Source of the DNA: Sphagnum magellanicum
Lineage: Eukaryota; Streptophyta; Sphagnopsida; Sphagnales; Sphagnaceae
DNA length: 64,000 nucleotides
Assembly: GCA_021904315.1 (NCBI GenBank)
Contig: CM038913.1
Location: forward strand, 3,223,958 to 3,287,957
Direction: 5' to 3'
Below, piece after piece: positions 1 through 10,700 of the stretch. Each line of letters opens with the position of its first letter. Positions within the stretch are counted from its first letter, which is position 1. A program made the translations under genes and the position numbers. Below the pieces are notes generated by a model. It did not search any database and was not told the DNA's origin. It saw nothing but the letters and a program-made list of their open reading frames with translations.

Positions 1-288
1 AAATGATGAGATCACATGTTACATCAAGTTTGTGAGTGCAATTGATTATCAAAGTTTATATAATTACATTTAATGTTGGCATTGGTGGTAATTTAGTTTT
101 ACACTACCATCTCATCTCCATATTGGAAACTATCCTAACATACCCACTAACCAAGAATAGTTAGCTTAACATAAATCTGTGTGTGGCTAATGATTTAGCT
201 TATTTAAGCCTACCTATTAGAACTAGTAAATAGGTTATAATATATATAGGTTATTGTAAATTAATAACTAAGCAAGGATAAGCTGTTA

Positions 289-975
289 TAATAAACCCCT
301 TTTATAATCATGACCTTGGTGACCACTTTTTTTGTGACATTAACAAATTGTGATTTAAATGTGTACAGTCAAATTCTATATAAACCCTTACAAGATTGTG
401 ATTATAGGCAAAAACAAATCTTACAAAATAGTCTTTTTATGCTAGAATGAAGGTGCCAATTGTTTAGATATCTTACATGGGTTATTTTAAATTCTACTAT
501 GTATTATTAGATTTCAAGAAGGTTGTGATTTTTGCCTTTTCCAATGTGATGATTTACATTGAATATGAACTCCTTAATTGTTAGCTTGTGTATCTTGTCA
601 ATTAAATTTTTATAATTAAATTTTTTACCTTTTTGGCAAGTCCATATATCTTTTATTTGTTTGCATTAAAAAGTTGTTGTTTTGTCTTTTTTTTTCAACT
701 AGATTCATTGTTGTTAGTTGAACAACTTGAACACAAAACAACACTAACATTACTAAAGGGAATTACAATTTACAAAACCCTAATATTTGCCGTAAATTTC
801 CCCCATTAAAATCATATTTACAAAAAACATTTTGTAAATATTTTGTGCTACTAACAAGTGTGATAGTGATTTTGAAGAATGGTGATTTTAACTAAAATGG
901 ATGGTTACCAATAAATATGTGACACAAACAAGAATGTGACTAAAATGGGGGGATGATTATAAAGGGGGTTTACTA
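289..975. mobile_element. Non-autonomous TIR DNA element, copy 1
   Basis: A 687-bp segment bounded by imperfect inverted repeats of about 23 bp. The left end has core AAACCCCTTTTATAATCAT, and the right end is its complement with two mismatches. TA dinucleotides flank both ends (287-288 and 976-977), as expected for a Tc1/mariner-like target duplication. No ORF that could encode a transposase is visible inside, so it would be mobilised in trans. A diverged relative in the same orientation lies at 38865-39544, sharing recognisable sequence along its whole length, including the internal stretch ATGTGTA...ATATAAACCCTTACAAGATT. The element is inferred from these two copies. The superfamily is uncertain because a TA duplication is easy to get by chance in AT-rich DNA. 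Confidence 0.7.
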
Positions 976-1662
976 TATTACTTATAATTAATAGCTAGTA
1001 GCCCATGTTAGCTATTAGTTAATGAATTAAAATAGGTTAACTATTATTACTTATGTAAGTAATAGGTTACGTTATTTATTAGTTACGTTAGGTACATTGG
1101 GCATATAATTAATGGCATCATACATACATATAAATTATATTTACATTTATTTAATATATATTAGATTCTAAATCATAATTTAAATAAAAATAAAAAATAA
1201 AATGTATAAAATTCCAAAAAATATTGATTATGTAACATTATTGATATGTTTTGTTTTAAATATAATTAAAAAAAATTAATATACATCATAAATAATAAAA
1301 TTAGTTAAATTTTTTTTACGTATACTAAAATATAAAATATTTACAATCTATTGTTGACTATTATACATGAATAAATATGTTATTACCTCTAAATGACATG
1401 GTGGTGGTCAACCATGATTTGTTAACCAAATATTCCTTGGGCCACTATTTAAACTACCTAGTGAGTATTCAACCTAGGTACTTCATGTAAGTTATATTTC
1501 CAAAGTGCTTATTTAGTTATATAAACTAGGTTTTAGCTTAAGTAATGATGTATGGGTCAACAAGTCATAGGATGAAAATAATGAGAATATATAATAATAT
1601 AAATAAATTATATGATATATAATATCAATATTTCTATTTAAATAATCAAATAAATTTCATTC

Positions 1663-1668
<6 letters not shown>

Positions 1669-1695
<27 letters not shown>
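1669..1695. repeat. (AT)n microsatellite
   Basis: Uninterrupted AT dinucleotide run of about 13 units in AT-rich intergenic DNA. Confidence 0.95.
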
Positions 1696-1699
<4 letters not shown>

Positions 1700-3391
1700 G
1701 ATTTCTTTCATGACTATGTAGTCACAAATGTAGTTGTAACATTATGTGATTATTGATTCGACTACCATGGCACATGGTGTCTTTTATAACTAATTGTCTT
1801 ATGACACTTATCCAAGGTGACTATAGGTATTGGGTAAAAGTATGATAAAATAGACAAAAAAAAGTAAGTGTTTCTTCTAGCACAAAGTGAAGCTTTTTAG
1901 TGATTACATTTCATCTTGAAAATATTTAATTTGAACACAAAAACCTTAAATTAGTCTTGGGACATGATATTTAACGTGTTTAAAAACAACCCAAATATTT
2001 CTTGGGCTTTTACATGTGTTGGACCAAAATTTCATTTTGAAGTTGGTATTATAAGATGGACTAATGGTATGTGGGCACATCTTTTACCTTGCTATACCCA
2101 TCAGGTACACATAAAATATATCATTTACATTTATAATTTTGTTTTCTAAATCAATATATTTGCATGCTAGCTATACATATCCAAGGGTATGTGAATTTGG
2201 GAAATTATATATTATTCACACCTTTGCATATATGTAAAACATATTTGTACTTGGGAGATGATATGTGCCAAAAATTTAGTCAATTAGGATTAGAGTAAGT
2301 AGGCCATCAAACCTATCTATATATGAAGCAAGGTAGTTTTGTTTTGTCACACTGAAATCTCCCAAACCACGGTGTTTCATGCCACACTCTTGGTATCTTC
2401 AGGAAGCTCCCAATGAGTAGGGGTGCATCAACTTGGTTTGAGAATGTTTGGACCTACCGTGTGGAAGCTATTGATTATTGAATCGTTTTTTCAATGAAAA
2501 TTAAATAAAATTGAAACTGAAAACTGCATTGGAATTTGGGCGTGTCTTAGTATTGTTGGAAAGCCCTCAATGACTCAGATTTAATGGAGTTTATTTCACA
2601 ATTTTCAGAGCTGAGTGGTGGAATATATCAATTTTTGAGTGAATTTTGTTGCTAGAAATTCAAATAAATTGCAAAAATTGGGTTTGGGAGGAAAAATCAG
2701 TTGAGCCCTCAATGTGTTCACACTTGGGCCAATGGCACATGCTACACTAGTATATATGAAATCAATTCATGGGTGTTTTTCAAATTCATCAATCTGTTGG
2801 TGTTTCCAATTTTGTCAATTTGTTGGAATGTGGGGTCAACAAACCATGACTATCAATCTGAAACATAAAGTGGATATTTGATTCACAAAATTTCACAAAA
2901 TTCTTTAGTTTCATCATTCTATATGTATACATGTTTGACATTAAGCAATTCAAGAGCTCCATGTTTTGTTGGGCAAATCAAAATCTTTTTACATGTGTTT
3001 GTGCATACTTGTATTCAAGGATAAATCAAACACTTTGATTTTTGCATTCTGACATGAGGTTTTTGCATAATCCTATTGAGTTTAGCCTTTCAAAATCATC
3101 TCAATAGTTCGAAAATGTGAACTAGTTTTTCATTTTTTATTAATTAAATAAAGTCACACACCCAGTTTTTACACCAAATAGGGGTATATGATAAGGGGTA
3201 CTGAAACCCTACCAGCTATCAAAAATCACAATTATCGTATACCTAGACGCTATCTTGAAAACAAAGAAAAAATGTTATATCCTCAGATCATGAAACACAT
3301 AAACAGAAGGTCATCATGTCCATCAAATAGATAACAAACAAGTAAGTACAAGGTTGCATTGACTCACAAAAAGAGGATCACCAAGCTGTGG

Positions 3392-4270
3392 ATGGCCGGC
3401 ATTGAAGGCATTTCTGGACTTGAAACTCTAGCATCAAAGTTAGACCCAATATTGAAAGAGTCGCAACTCTAGACCATATTGAGAGGTCATGCGGTGAGGA
3501 TGGGGGCAATACTGGTCTCTACGAGCGAAATTGAATTTCAAAATGCAACCAGGATGGTCTGGCAGAGGACTATATGTGAGGTTAGCACTAATAGTTGCCA
3601 ACACGAACATGAAAAGCATCATACCCATATCACATACCAGGAAGGCTGGGTCATTAATACCAGGGCACATACAACACCTTCTGGACTATATGGGTCCAAC
3701 AAAGGTTTTTGCCATGGTACAAGTGCAGGTGCTCGTTCACCCAAGGTGAAAGTAGCTGGGTCCATCTTCTGGAATCTGCACCGAGGAGATAGATATTGAA
3801 GAATCCAGCTGGTCATTCTGGACAAAGAACAGCAGATTCTTCAGCATTTAAACAGGAAATCCTCACTAGACCTATACATCGTATAATTGGTACAAGATTC
3901 AGCTACAAGTATTCAAGGACCAACAGGTTACAGAACAAGTTCTCAACGAGGAGTATCAAGCGAAACTTCAAAGCATAATAGAAGTAGCTGAGACTCACGA
4001 CCAAGGTTCACCTATAATTAGTACAAGATTCAGCTACAAGTATTCAAGGACCAACAGGTTACAGAACAAGTTCTCAACGAGGAGTATCAAGCGAAACTTC
4101 AAAGCATAATAGAAGTAGCTGAGACTCACGACCAAGGTTCACCTATAATTAGTACAAGATTCAGCTACAAGTATTCAAGGACCAACATGTTACAGAACCA
4201 GTTGTCAACGAGGAACATCAAGCCAAACTCCAAACCATAATAAAAGTAGCTGAGACTCACAACCAAGGAT
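3392..4270 (+). pseudogene. Decayed coding-like region, unrecognised
   Basis: This stretch has a more balanced base composition than its surroundings and reads like protein in changing frames. A 26-codon ATG frame at 3392-3472 reads MAGIEGISGLETLASKLDP before a stop. Frames from 3479 and 3531 then continue with protein-like composition to about 3790, and a glutamine-rich, coiled-coil-like frame runs through the tandem repeat at about 3890-4270. I do not recognise the family. The frame switches and stops suggest a dead gene or element-derived ORF. It lies about 0.7 kb upstream of the hydrolase gene on the same strand, so it could also include that gene's distal promoter. The repeat period of 131 bp is not a multiple of 3, so at least one duplication broke any frame. 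Confidence 0.35.
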
Positions 4271-4275
4271 CGAGT
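3880..4275. repeat. 131-bp tandem repeat, three copies
   Basis: The marker TACAAGATTCAGCTACAAG starts at 3891, 4022 and 4153, giving two periods of exactly 131 bp. The first two copies are almost identical. The third carries scattered substitutions, for example in the segment after CAAGGACCAACA. The near identity of the first two units indicates a fairly recent local duplication. Confidence 0.9.
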
Positions 4276-4683
4276 TCTTGCCAATTTTAATACAACCTCA
4301 AAGCCATGCTAGAATGTTACCTACAAGAGTTACTATAGTCAACTTAACCATAGTACTTGGTTACCATGTCAACTAGCCACAGCATAACATGTGGCTACCT
4401 GTAAGGGTCATACTTGGGGAAGGTTCAGGTCACTTGCCCCAGTGGCAACAGGTAGAAGGGGACCACCTCCAAAAAGGCAGCAGTGACCCTAATACAGACG
4501 GTAAAGAGAATCATGACTAAGTACCAAGTTGGCGAACTCCACACGCCCAGCTTGTGCTTCCACAATTAAGTATTTTTAAACTCTCAGATTTGCAATATCA
4601 TGATCATCTCTTGACCACTACTCGTAATTCGGTTTATGGAGAAAACACTATGTGCAGGTGGTTTCCAATGTCTTCGTGTTGAC

Positions 4684-4727
4684 TATGGAGGCAGCCTCCC
4701 TGGGCCGGCAAGTTTGCTGCCTCCATA
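4684..4727 (+). other. GC-rich 12-bp perfect hairpin upstream of hydrolase gene
   Basis: TATGGAGGCAGC (4684-4695) is the exact reverse complement of GCTGCCTCCATA (4716-4727), with a 20-nt GC-rich spacer. It lies about 240 bp before the start codon of the hydrolase gene, so it could be in the promoter or the transcribed leader. Whether it forms in RNA or DNA is not known. A role in translation or transcription is only a possibility. Confidence 0.6.
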
Positions 4728-4791
4728 GGCCGACAGGTCTCCTGTGAAGCGAGGAGGTCTTCATTGAAATCGAGGCTGAGTTGCGTTATAC

Positions 4792-4832
4792 AGAGAGAGA
4801 GCGAGAGCGAGAGAGAGAAAGAGAGAGAGAGA
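4792..4832 (+). promoter_or_regulatory. GAGA-rich leader/promoter tract
   Basis: An almost pure GA/CGAG tract about 140 bp upstream of the hydrolase start codon. GA-rich tracts are common in plant core promoters and 5' leaders, and are bound by BBR/BPC proteins (general knowledge). Here the position is suggestive, but no transcription start can be read from sequence alone. Confidence 0.5.
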
Positions 4833-4918
4833 TCGTTATCCACGGGGACGGAGCTTGTTGACTTTGCGGTCGTGGTTGCTGTTGGTTGTTCTCATTCTAG
4901 CACAAAAGGAAGGATCTC

Positions 4919-4963
4919 ATGTGCAGAAGAAGCTGCGCCTGCTCGTGTATCATCGCAGCCTAG
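4919..4963 (+). other. 14-codon upstream ORF in leader of hydrolase gene
   Basis: ATG at 4919 opens a 14-codon cysteine-rich frame (MCRRSCACSCIIAA) ending at TAG 4961-4963. It is in the same frame as the main start codon, only two codons before it (GTC GAG ATG). The ATG context (CTCATGT) is weak, while the main ATG (GAGATGG) is good, so leaky scanning would favour the main frame. If the leader is transcribed, this uORF could tune translation. That is an inference from position. Confidence 0.45.
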
Positions 4964-4969
4964 GTCGAG

Positions 4970-7773
4970 ATGGGTGCTGCGATCGCCTGTGCATTCAAGC
5001 TGTATTCCGCTGAGGGTGCTGATGAAGAGGATCCCTCGACAGAGCTCTCACCTGACCAAAGATTACCTCTGCAAGTCGTCTTCCTTGAAGCCTTGTTCAT
5101 CTACCTGAAGGATAGATTAAAATCATTATCTGAATCCGATGAAAAGAAATGGGAAGATCTCGGTGAACACATTACGCAGTTGCAAAAAAGTTTGACTGGA
5201 ACAGCGGATGTGATTTCTGAGGCGATTGATGAAGGGTTCAAGCAGTTCGTGCAGAACGATAAGTTTCTAATGGCCGAATTGAAAGCTTACCTGCCAGCTC
5301 CAGATGGAACATGGAAACTTTTTCGTGAAATCAAGCTGATGAATGACGGTGAGAAGAGCGAATTTCTCAAACAATATGACGTGCCAACAAAGACAGCACT
5401 CGAGGCATTGAGGGAGACATTGAGGGGGGTAGTGACAATGTTCGAGGACGCAATTAGTAGGGTGGACGCGAAGAAGGAGACGGGCGGCAATATGGAGGTC
5501 TTTTATGCAATTGATACGAACGAAAACGACAGTGGGCAGGCTGACAGGTTGCACTACGGTCGCGAGATGGTAAGCATACCTAAGGGGCATGAGGCAGGTG
5601 TTTCGGAGACTCCCTGGCTGGACGGAGATGCAAATTTCAAGAAGCATGTCATAGTCCACCGCAAGTTCCCATTTCGGGATGACCTGAAAAAATTTGTGGC
5701 GGAAATCAATAAATCAATGCAGGTCATTACACCACCTTGCTACGTTGCTGTTTAGAACGGTGGGCCTAAGAAACACTTGAGAGTAGACAAGCAATAAATT
5801 CTCAATACAAAGCAACAATGATCAAGTAGCTAGCTTTGTATATTCTTTGTACAATCGTTATACATGCTCAAAGATCAAATTCGTTTGAGAATTTTCCTAA
5901 AATAAACAGGGTTCAGCTAGGGCGAAGGGTGGGCAAACGGAGGGTAGCAGATTCATTTGAAACGGAAAATGTGTACTCACTAGTTATCATTAGCCTTTTC
6001 ACTGTAGGACTCGTAAGATTTATTATTGAACAGTCATGCCTCTAACGGTGTGTGCTTGACAAATCTGAGGTCAACATTTGATACATCCTCTATAGTAACT
6101 CGGAGAAATCCACTATACAACTTTGGATTTTGCTATATATTTTGTTGAAGTTTCTTTTGGATGGGTTTTTTCATGATGAAAACAGGTTTTGTTTTCTGAG
6201 AAAGAAGACTAGTCGTCAACTTTTTTTCTTTTTTATCAAGTGTACAAGTTTGACGTTTGAGTGCAGAAGAAACCTGGTCCCGTTAGTGGCCAAGCGCTTT
6301 TGTATATTCATGGCTTCAACGTAAACCGAGAGAAAGCTATCAGGAATGCAGCGCAACTAAGCACAGATCTGAAGTTTCATGGCGGGGGCGGCATTGTGAT
6401 TGCGTATATTTGGCCTTCGAAGGGGTCATTTTGGTACTACGATGACGATGCAGAGGTGATTAAGACGAGTGCTAACTACCTTCATCAATTCATCACAACC
6501 ATTTTAAGTAAGGAGGTATGAGCTTGGGCTTGGACTTGTTTAATTACTGTGGTTCAGTAACAATCCAGTAGAGTTATCCGCAAAGTCAGCCAAACTGGGG
6601 ACCAGAACGACTAGTTCGGCTGAAACTGAGCACGAAATGGGAAAAAGGCCGAAAAAAAAGTACACTGTGTTAGAGCGGGGGTTGGGGGGGGGAAGAAGAG
6701 GTTAAACTTCTTTTCCCACCTTCGCTGATGGTAAAAAGAGTTTCAGCCTGCGTTCTCGATTTGCTCAGGGCGCCTTCATTGCAGCATTCGATGTTGCTGT
6801 AACTCTAATAAAATTTCTTCAAATCATGTGTAATTAATATTGTTATTGCAGAACTTGACCTTCAATTTTAAATTTTTTTCACTTTATGAATACCCAATAT
6901 TTGAAAAAAAAAAGAGGGTTTGGAGATGAATTTAAGATCCATACTGAGGATCATTTTAAGGATAACTCTAATATCGGATCGAGTTTTAGAGGTTCAAGAT
7001 ATTTATGGTCTAGCTTTTAAACTCTACCAACATAAGACTGTTGACTGTCCATGTAAAGTTGCTCCAAGCCATGTACAAATTTTTAAACTCTTTTTCATAT
7101 TGTTTATTTATTACAGGTTAAGTTTTCAAAAGTCCACATGTTGGCACATAGCATGGGCAATCGGGCTCTCATTAAGGCAATGACATCATACTACAAAGCT
7201 CCTCCACCCAGGGAAGAGACAATTCCTGAGACATCCAGCACATTTGAAGCTGGGGTAGGGAAGGTAGAAGATCTCCGCAAATTGGTAAACATTATTTCTG
7301 CTGCAGCTGATGTAACCCACGACGAATTTGATGTTATGCTTAGAGCAGCCTCAGGAACACTGAACGTCGAAGATCTCCCTGGATTCACAATTTATTCATC
7401 AGCTACTGACAGAGCCCTCACAGCATCAACAATTTATAATAAACAAATGCGATTGGGAGACACAGACAGCCATCTAAAACATACTCCTAAGATGGATAGC
7501 GTGGATGTGGTTGATGCATCTGGACTTACCTACAACATGGACTTTTTTTTACACTCGTATTATGTGAAAGCTCACATCGTGCTATTCGACATTCAGACTT
7601 TGTTGACCACTTTGTACAGAGCTGATGACCGTTGTAAACGTCATCAAGAAATTCACACAGTTACACATAAGGATTCAAAATTTTTTGCATTTGAACCAGG
7701 GGAATGGGAAAAGGAAACCCTCTTTCGGCATGTTAAGGCTAAATGTTTTGTGTGCATGGGAGTTCTCCCGTGA
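4970..7773 (+). CDS. DUF900-type alpha/beta hydrolase, three exons
   Basis: Proposed exons are 4970-5722, 6267-6515 and 7117-7773, all joined in phase 0, giving 552 residues. The start ATG has good context (GAGATGG). Residues 1 to about 165 are a helical region I do not recognise. Residues about 173-215 resemble the N-terminal strand module of DUF900 (Pfam PF05990) proteins (YGREMVSIPKGH). The catalytic domain follows: oxyanion-type LLYIHGFN near 263-269, WPSKG at 300-304, nucleophile motif AHSMGN with Ser346, likely Asp432 in SATDRAL, and His480 in LHSYY. A Ser-Asp-His hydrolase is therefore predicted; the substrate is unknown. The family is best known from bacteria. No signal peptide or obvious transmembrane segment is visible. 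Donors are CAG|GTCATT and GAG|GTATGA; acceptors are GTGCAG and TTACAG. Exon 1 also reads through to TAG at 5753, so an unspliced form would lack the catalytic domain. A decayed paralogue lies at 17.0-19.5 kb. Confidence 0.85.
5723..6266 (+). other. Intron 1 of hydrolase gene
   Basis: A 544-bp GT-AG intron in phase 0 with a T-rich stretch before the acceptor (TTGAGTGCAG). Removing it joins ...EINKSMQ to KKPGPVSGQALLYIHGFN, which restores the expected short linker before the HGFN motif. The splice sites are inferred from family structure. The donor GTCATT is weaker than usual. Confidence 0.75.
6516..7116 (+). other. Intron 2 of hydrolase gene
   Basis: A 601-bp GT-AG intron in phase 0 (donor GTATGA, acceptor TTATTACAG). 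The same position, phase and donor occur in the decayed paralogue (intron 18167-19032), which supports both gene models. It contains a G-rich and A-rich patch near 6640-6700 and no ORF. Confidence 0.85.
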
Positions 7774-10700
7774 GTTCGTACTACAGAGTTTCCTGCTTTG
7801 AATATGTGTATGGGTTTAGGTTGTACCTTTAGTGTTCTTTTTGTCCAGTTTTTCTATGTACATCATCAGGCCATGAGTTGGTGACACAATTGTAGAAAAC
7901 TGTGCAAACTGTAGAAAGGTGGCAAAAATGTTGAAGGCTGCTAGATATTTTTTATGAAAAAATTCAAGAAATGGGTGAAAAAACCTCAAATTTTCTTCAC
8001 TGTTTCGAAAAAATGTTCACTAGGGTGGGAAAATTCACCCAAAAAAAAAGCACTGGCTACCATCTGTATTCCCGCTTATATGTGATTAATGATATTTAAA
8101 AAAAGCCTTGTTTGCACTTTGCACTTCTTGATGATGATATATGGTCCTGACACCCTTATTTCAATCCAAGATACCAAAGAAGAAGGCACTGATGTGGACA
8201 AAGCTTGGAAGCATTAGTAAGCAGACGCAGAGCCCAATGTTGTATGATGCCTCATCTTACTGCATAGGAAATACAAATGTGGCACACAAATCACACAACT
8301 TGTGAAGAGAATTCCAATCCAATATCTAGAATGTATCTTTTCAAATGCTATACTTGGGTCCAGTAGAACATATGGGCTTAAGAACTTCTAAGAATTTGCA
8401 CAAAATATTAGTTATTTTTATAAAGAAAGGCCTCTTCTCCAGGTTGTTCAGGGCTGGCTTACAGCTCAAGGAGTGTGCAGCGGGTCATTATTCTTTTCAA
8501 GAGCAGGTCCACAAAATAACAAATGTCAAGAAGTTATGTACTATGGAATGGGCTGGTGAGAATGTGACGAAGGTGTTTAAGGTGAAGGGCATTGTACAAG
8601 GTTGATTGCAAGGCTTACAAGTGCATTCTCCTTTGTGTTGTAAACATCCTGTTGATTCTCAGCCTTCCAGGTATCTAGGAGCCTACACATGTAGAACTCA
8701 CAGTAACCTATCCCACCTAGGAAAAAGCGTATGAAAGTACAGGAATAGGTGTGGAGGAAGGCCTCTTCCATTATCATGACTGACTCATAGCCCTGCAATT
8801 ACTCGTAAGTACTACAAGGCTTGAGTCAATATAAAACAGAATATGATACCTTCCAACCCGGGGACAAATTTCAAGAGTTTAGGTGTGTGATCAATTTTAT
8901 TTTGTTCTTTTCTATCAGGTTGCCTCAATTCAAAATACCACAAAGATTCATTAGGAGTTAAATGAATGGCAATTAGCACTACCTCAAAGCAAAATAAGAT
9001 ACATTATAAATCCCCACCTGGGGAGTTGAACTTTGGGCAACAAGAGCCCTACCCTCTACAATAGGGGATGAACCTACCAACACTAAACATAAGCAAAATT
9101 TGAATCGAAACATAATGGAGCATGCATAAGAGATTATGTTGCTAATGATCAATGCCAAACATAGCAACCAATCCCAATGTTCTTCCCATGGCACCAGGGC
9201 AATACTGAATTTTCAAATTGCACAATTATGCTAAGAGAGTTTGCTTTGACTATGACCAAACCTAGAATTATGGGTAAACAAGGCTTGTAATATTCATTAT
9301 GTCTTGGAGTGGAAATTTGTGCTCCAATTCTTGAATCAGACCAAAAGTTGTTAATATGTAGGGTAGATAAGTTGATGAGTGAACACTTGTGTTCATCAAC
9401 TTGGACTATTCACATCAATGTTGATTGGGGGCTGAAACTTTCGATGTCTTTTATCTTATGTAAAACTAATTTTGAAAAAATTATGTTCATATATTGAACA
9501 TTTTGAGGACCAAGAATTGAAAAGATCTTGAATATATGATGAATCTAAATTATTATACTTAAAATGATGTTGAAAAAAGCTATGTTTGATAAATGTAATG
9601 TATAATATATTAAAAAAATTCTTTTTATAAAAAACTTGAGATATTTACTTTTGTTAAAATGTACACATTTGATTTATTAAATAATAATAGTCTTATAATA
9701 TATTAATAACATTTAATTTAATATTTTTGAACACATATTTACATTAAATTTTGTCATCCTCTTTTGAGCCCTAGCCAAAACACAGAAGCCATTTTTCAAA
9801 TACACTAAAGTTTAATCTTTAGAAAGCACCTTGTACTAACTAGCTCTTTTTTGTTTGATTATACCCTTTTCTGTATTTCCATTCACATATATATAATGCC
9901 CAAAATCTAAAACAAATGTGTAGTCATGGGCACATTAATGTTTTAAAAATGACTGATTTTTTAATATCATTTTGAATAAATTCCCTCCCAAACCTACTAC
10001 GCTAAAATTGACAATGTTGCGAGTGCCATGTACAGCAGGACCTATGGACATTCCTAAATCTACACGGTGAAGTTTGTTTTCACACTTGCCATCTTACTAT
10101 GCACTTGCTTTTGCCTCATGATGACTATCACCTTGGTGGTCTTCCTCATTTTCTCTTGCTTAGGTTTTAGTGGCCATTGCTTCAATGGTCATTGTTATCT
10201 ACTCTCAATGCCCAACTCTTAATCACTATTGCCTTTGTGTTCTGACTCCTCTAGATGTCCTCTTTTGTTCTAAACCCTTTTACCCTAAATTTGGTTGTGT
10301 TTTACTCTTGCTCAAGGCTTGGTGACCATTGGTTTGGTGGTTTTCTTCAATTAGTGCTCTTGCTTACTTAAGTCCTAGGTCACTGCAAAGAAACAAGAAG
10401 TGTTCGGTGGAGGGTGTGTTTACCCTAATATCTCTAATCATGTCTTGAAGTGCCTGCACACTGGGTGCCTCATGCCTACTATCACATTTTATGAAAATTT
10501 AGTTTTTGTTCATAAGCTTTGTTCCGGTGCTTGGAACACAGTACACACCACAGGACACTTTATTGGAACCAGTAATCTCAGGAATGTGGTTGCACCACAT
10601 AAAGCACTCATGAGTCATTATTCAGCAAAACGTGGCAATAGATTCCAATATCTGCTTACAGCATGACTATGGGGTGCACTGAATTGCATCCTAAATAAAG

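Larger units (their letters stand above)
1..3390. other. AT-rich intergenic DNA
   Basis: Apart from the TIR element at 289-975 and an (AT)n microsatellite at about 1669-1695, I see no gene. ORFs here are short, stop-rich and without recognisable motifs. The base composition is close to that of the other empty regions of the window. Confidence 0.6.

Noticed and set aside
4764..5108. Alternative 114-codon frame over the start of the hydrolase gene
   Set aside because: It has no ATG start (opens with TTG), is low-complexity over the GA tract, and is a shadow of exon 1.
5267..5659. Minus-strand 130-codon ORF inside exon 1
   Set aside because: Antisense shadow of a well-supported exon; no motifs.
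10400..10666. 88-codon ORF as a gene
   Set aside because: No motif, no splice partners and composition like the surrounding intergenic DNA.
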